A DNA stretch of 64,000 bases from Argopecten irradians. Taxonomy: Eukaryota > Mollusca > Bivalvia > Pectinida > Pectinidae. Location of the stretch: assembly GCF_041381155.1 (NCBI RefSeq), contig NC_091144.1, forward strand, positions 35,317,262 to 35,381,261, read 5' to 3'. The notes under the pieces are model-generated. The model ran no database searches, had not been told where the DNA came from, and saw nothing but the letters and a program-made list of their open reading frames with translations. Position 1 is the first letter of the stretch. The number at the start of each line of letters is the position of its first letter. The translations under genes and the position numbers were made by a program. Shown here one piece after another: positions 60,906 through 64,000 of this stretch.

Positions 60906-61570
60906 GCAAAGCCTCAGAAGAGCGCAGCTACATGTAAAAGATTATATTATAACATCATAACTTTATGTTGTCTACATTTTTCTACGAGATTAACAATAAA
61001 ATATATTTCATTGACATGCACATAATATCAATAGTTAGAAAGAATTCGAAATAATCCAAATGGAATAGTGCAATATACTTCAATCTTGTTTTTATCAGAT
61101 GCATAGAAAACTCGGCAATATGCCATGTTATCACAAATACGCGCGGACCTGTGCCGTCATCTTTGGCGTAGGTTTTGTAACGTCACTGCTGACGGTGCCG
61201 TGCGCTTGAGAACATACACGGTCTATATTGGACCAGTACATTTATTGTGTTAGTCTTGTATATGTGTAAATTAAAACTACTAACAGTAATAATTTTAAAG
61301 CGTATCCCGATGACACATTTCGTTTAGCTAGTACAAACAATTTCAAATCTCGTCGTGCTGATAACGAGAATTAAAACATGGTTGCCGACATGGAGGCGCG
61401 AGACTTTTCCCGCGGGACACGATTTCAAAGTCCAAGGGGTACTGGAATGTATTGAATCTATATGCTCACACACGTGTTATGGTTAGTAAAGTTTCGCTCT
61501 ACGCGGCCTTCTTATTAACGGTAAGGTAATAACTTTGTTAAAGCAAAAGGAAAATGTTAGATTTCGATAT

Positions 61571-61672
61571 ATTCCGTTTTTGCATATTACAAGAGTTAGC
61601 TCCCTTGCGGGTAGGTATCGATAGTTACGTCATTATTTTGAGGGTGCAATTCACGTCGTTTTCTCCGAGATT
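61571..61672. mobile_element. half copy of the TGACGT-type MITE in intron 1
   Basis: ATTCCGTTTTTGCATATTAC through AGTTACGTCATTATTTTGAG; the right half is absent. Confidence 0.6.
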
Positions 61673-61814
61673 ATTATATGAATATATACAGAATAGTATT
61701 ACGAGATGAATCCCAGCGAATCGTTAATAGCTATTAGAGTACTTCCTTGTAGGTGATATGAATAGACGGTCAAAGCCAAACTTGCTTTCTCGCCATTTCC
61801 CATCTTCAATGCTC

Positions 61815-61890
61815 CAGGAGTTACTATCACTATCGTAGATATAACGATAGTTATATAGTTCTAGTAACTCCTGGAATATCAAGGATGGCA
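61815..61890. repeat. short palindrome in gene B intron 1
   Basis: CTCCAGGAGTTACTATCAC, then ACTATCG/CGATAGT, then AGTAACTCCTGGA: an imperfect 60-bp hairpin. Confidence 0.65.
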
Positions 61891-62198
61891 ATTTACATAA
61901 GATGATAGAAGAAGATTGCTTAGAGGATACCTATCTGACACTCATTAAGCCAATCATTTAAGAAGCTATGGTAACATATAAGCATAAAGATAAAGATTAA
62001 TACATGAAATTTTCGATGAGTAGAAATTGATTTTTTTTTTTTTTTTTTTTTGTTTTGCATTTGCCATTTTGGATACATCACTTTAAGTGTAAGACTTAAC
62101 AAGGATATTTCTTTACAAGAAATATACTTGTTAAGTCTTAAACTCACAAAAAAATGTGTTCTCGAATATTTCATGTTATACATCAAACCAAATCTTAC

Positions 62199-62240
62199 CT
62201 GATAAAGAAGAAAGGACTGCAACCTTTAGCTGTTGATGAC
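62199..62240 (-). other. Gene B 5' untranslated exon 1
   Basis: Donor ATCAG|GTAAGA with GTAAGA at 62193-62198. The 5' end is inferred from the TATA box. The exon lacks an ATG in the 42 nt shown. Intron 1 runs to 59700. Confidence 0.55.
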
Positions 62241-62267
62241 AGAGTAGCGAATATACCGACTGGGTTG

Positions 62268-62275
62268 TTTATATA
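62268..62275 (-). promoter_or_regulatory. Gene B TATA box
   Basis: Minus-strand TATATAAA, about 70 bp upstream of the exon 1 donor; the same spacing is seen in gene A. Confidence 0.6.
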
Positions 62276-63099
62276 CAGATAGTTTGGGACATCCATCATG
62301 GCTGATGAGAGGCCCTCTCGGTCGGGCGGTATGTGACGTACGTATCACATCAAAATACAGTAACAAATGTATGCATCATTAGGACACACATAAAAAGTCA
62401 CAGATACACGGTTCACAAATTCTTGATTTGTTAATAGTGATTATTTAACGAAGTGCGGACAGCCTGAACTCCCCATCATTCACTAATGAAGACGGATGCA
62501 GAGAAACACATCTAACTAACGAGCCTGGACCGTAACTTGGTCCATCAAACACGGACAGATGTATCATAAGAATTCTACATACAAGCACGTGTGACACAGG
62601 CTCCAGTTTGTCAGCGATCAATTTCTGTTTTTCTGCAAACAAATTGTACTTCAATTTGTGTGTTTTTCTCACTTGTAAAAGTATGGTTGGCATATTTGAG
62701 ACTGATGTTTCGATTGATTTGCAAATTGATTTGATTTTTAAGTTATGTTGTTTGCAAACTGCGTGAGTGTTCACAGCTTAAACACAACTCAAATATCAAT
62801 ATAGTAAAAAGATCGATCATAATAACAGGTGTACATCTACGTTAAAGATACACACCTAAATCAAAATGGCTTTAAATATTTAATTTGTAAATATTAAACT
62901 AGTTTTCCAGTTTTATGCAATCGCAAAACTTATCAGCTTACCGTGAATATGTCAATCCTAATTACAACACATCAAAGTAATTGAAAAGGGCTACATTTAT
63001 TTTTTTTAATTTTTTTTTAAGATTTAAATGTGCTCCCTCAAAGCTCGAAATGTTTTTTTTCTGTCTAAATATAGTCATCTATGGGAACCGTCACTCTAT
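62276..63099. other. upstream flank of gene B
   Basis: No gene recognised. A 109-residue minus-strand frame at 62445-62774 lacks any recognisable motif. About 62870-62995 has a fragment of the CCTTTCCG MITE family. Confidence 0.5.
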
Positions 63100-63286
63100 A
63101 TTCCGAATTTGCATATTACAGAGTTATCTGCACTTGTGGGTAGGTATTGATTGTGACGTCATGTGTTTGCGAGCGTAACGTCATACGTTTCGGAGAAAAC
63201 GACGTGAATTGCGCTCACAAAATAATGACGTAACAATCGATACCTACCCACAAGGGAGCTAACTCTGTAATATGCAAAGACGGAAT
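63100..63286. mobile_element. complete TGACGTCA-bearing MITE
   Basis: Best-preserved member: ATTCCGAATTTGCATATTAC to TATGCAAAGACGGAAT with TA on both sides. Inner inverted GATTGTGACGTCATGTGTTT and AATAATGACGTAACAATCGA. Confidence 0.8.
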
Positions 63287-63551
63287 AGCTGTTAGTAACA
63301 GGCACCATAGAATCAGAATCCGAATTAACTCCCATCTATTAAAATCTAGAAAACACGGACATGTTATTTTCAGTTAAACTTGTCTATATAACCAACCAAT
63401 TGACAAAATAAAAATGCTATTTATAGCCATTTGGACTTTATACTGTCTAATTGTGTATAAATTGACTAATGGGAACAGTAGGGACAGAGGCCGTATTAAA
63501 CAGCTGGTCTTTATACAGAGGTGGTCGTGAACACAGTTATAAAGATATGCC

Positions 63552-64000
63552 ACTAGTTTATAATCACTATGTCTCCAGAATATACCCACTAGATTGTAAT
63601 CACTGTCATCAGAATATACCCACTAGTTTATAATCACTGTCATCAGAATATACCCACTAGTTTATAATCACTATGTCACCTGAATATAGCCACTAGTTTA
63701 TAATCACTATGTCATCAGAATATATCAACTAGTTTAATATCACTGTCATCAGAATATACTCACTAGTTTATAATCAATGTCATCAGAATATACTCACTAG
63801 TTTATAATCACTGTCATCAGAATATACACACTAGTTTAATATCACTGTCATCAGAATATACCCACTAGTTTATAATCACTGTCATCAGAATATACCAACT
63901 AGTTTATAATCGCTGTCATCAGAATATACCCACTAGTTTAATATCACTGTCATCAGTATATACCCACTAGTTTATAATCACAATTTCATCAGAATATACT
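63552..64000. repeat. 34-bp minisatellite running off the window
   Basis: About 13 copies of CACTAGTTTATAATCACTGT followed by CATCAGAATATACC, mostly 34 bp apart, with minor length variants. The array continues beyond base 64000. Confidence 0.9.

Noticed and set aside
62445..62774. 109-residue minus-strand frame upstream of gene B
   Set aside because: No signal peptide, domain or splice context, and no composition like the neighbours; compatible with a chance frame.

Overview
The window looks like AT-rich, repeat-laden genomic DNA of a mollusc, most likely a bivalve. Grounds: a tRNA-derived SINE with an (AAACC)n tail, many short inverted-repeat elements of the kind common in bivalve genomes, canonical GT-AG introns, and two secreted Gly/Tyr-rich protein genes of the type found among shell-matrix, byssal or other extracellular structural proteins. 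No bacterial or viral genes were recognised. The species is not identifiable by eye. Both genes lie on the minus strand, and no non-coding RNA gene apart from the SINE was seen. Layout: (1) 1-8.5 kb is non-coding and holds a 3.3-kb foldback transposon with TA target duplications (1693-5017) and an AACGAT-rich repeat. (2) 8.7-12.2 kb is gene A: TATA box, non-coding exon 1, a 250-codon exon for a signal peptide plus Gly/Tyr/Met/Asn-rich protein, and a predicted 4-codon last exon. (3) 12.3-20.3 kb is intergenic, with several MITEs, a 29-bp minisatellite and a SINE. (4) 20.3-62.3 kb is gene B, the outstanding object of the window: TATA box, non-coding exon 1, an 85-codon signal-peptide exon, then 31 micro-exons of 12-54 nt. 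Every one is a multiple of three and in phase 0, and they are scattered over about 38 kb of introns. The assembled product would be about 398 aa, rich in Gly, Ala, Ser, Tyr and Pro, with almost no charge after the first exon. (5) 62.3-64 kb is upstream flank, with a MITE and a 34-bp minisatellite that runs off the window. Genes A and B share an architecture: TATA promoter, untranslated first exon, a start codon preceded by CAAG about 23-32 nt inside exon 2, and a tiny final exon ending Tyr-TAG. They are probably distant tandem relatives or members of one secreted structural family. Gene B has grown by tandem duplication of intron-plus-micro-exon units at several scales (about 0.19, 0.85, 1.77 and 2.24 kb). 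Some copies are nearly identical, so the gene is probably still changing its repeat number. Because all internal exons are phase 0 and a multiple of three, any could be skipped without a frameshift. All exon models were read by eye from splice signals and reading frame; no transcript evidence was available.
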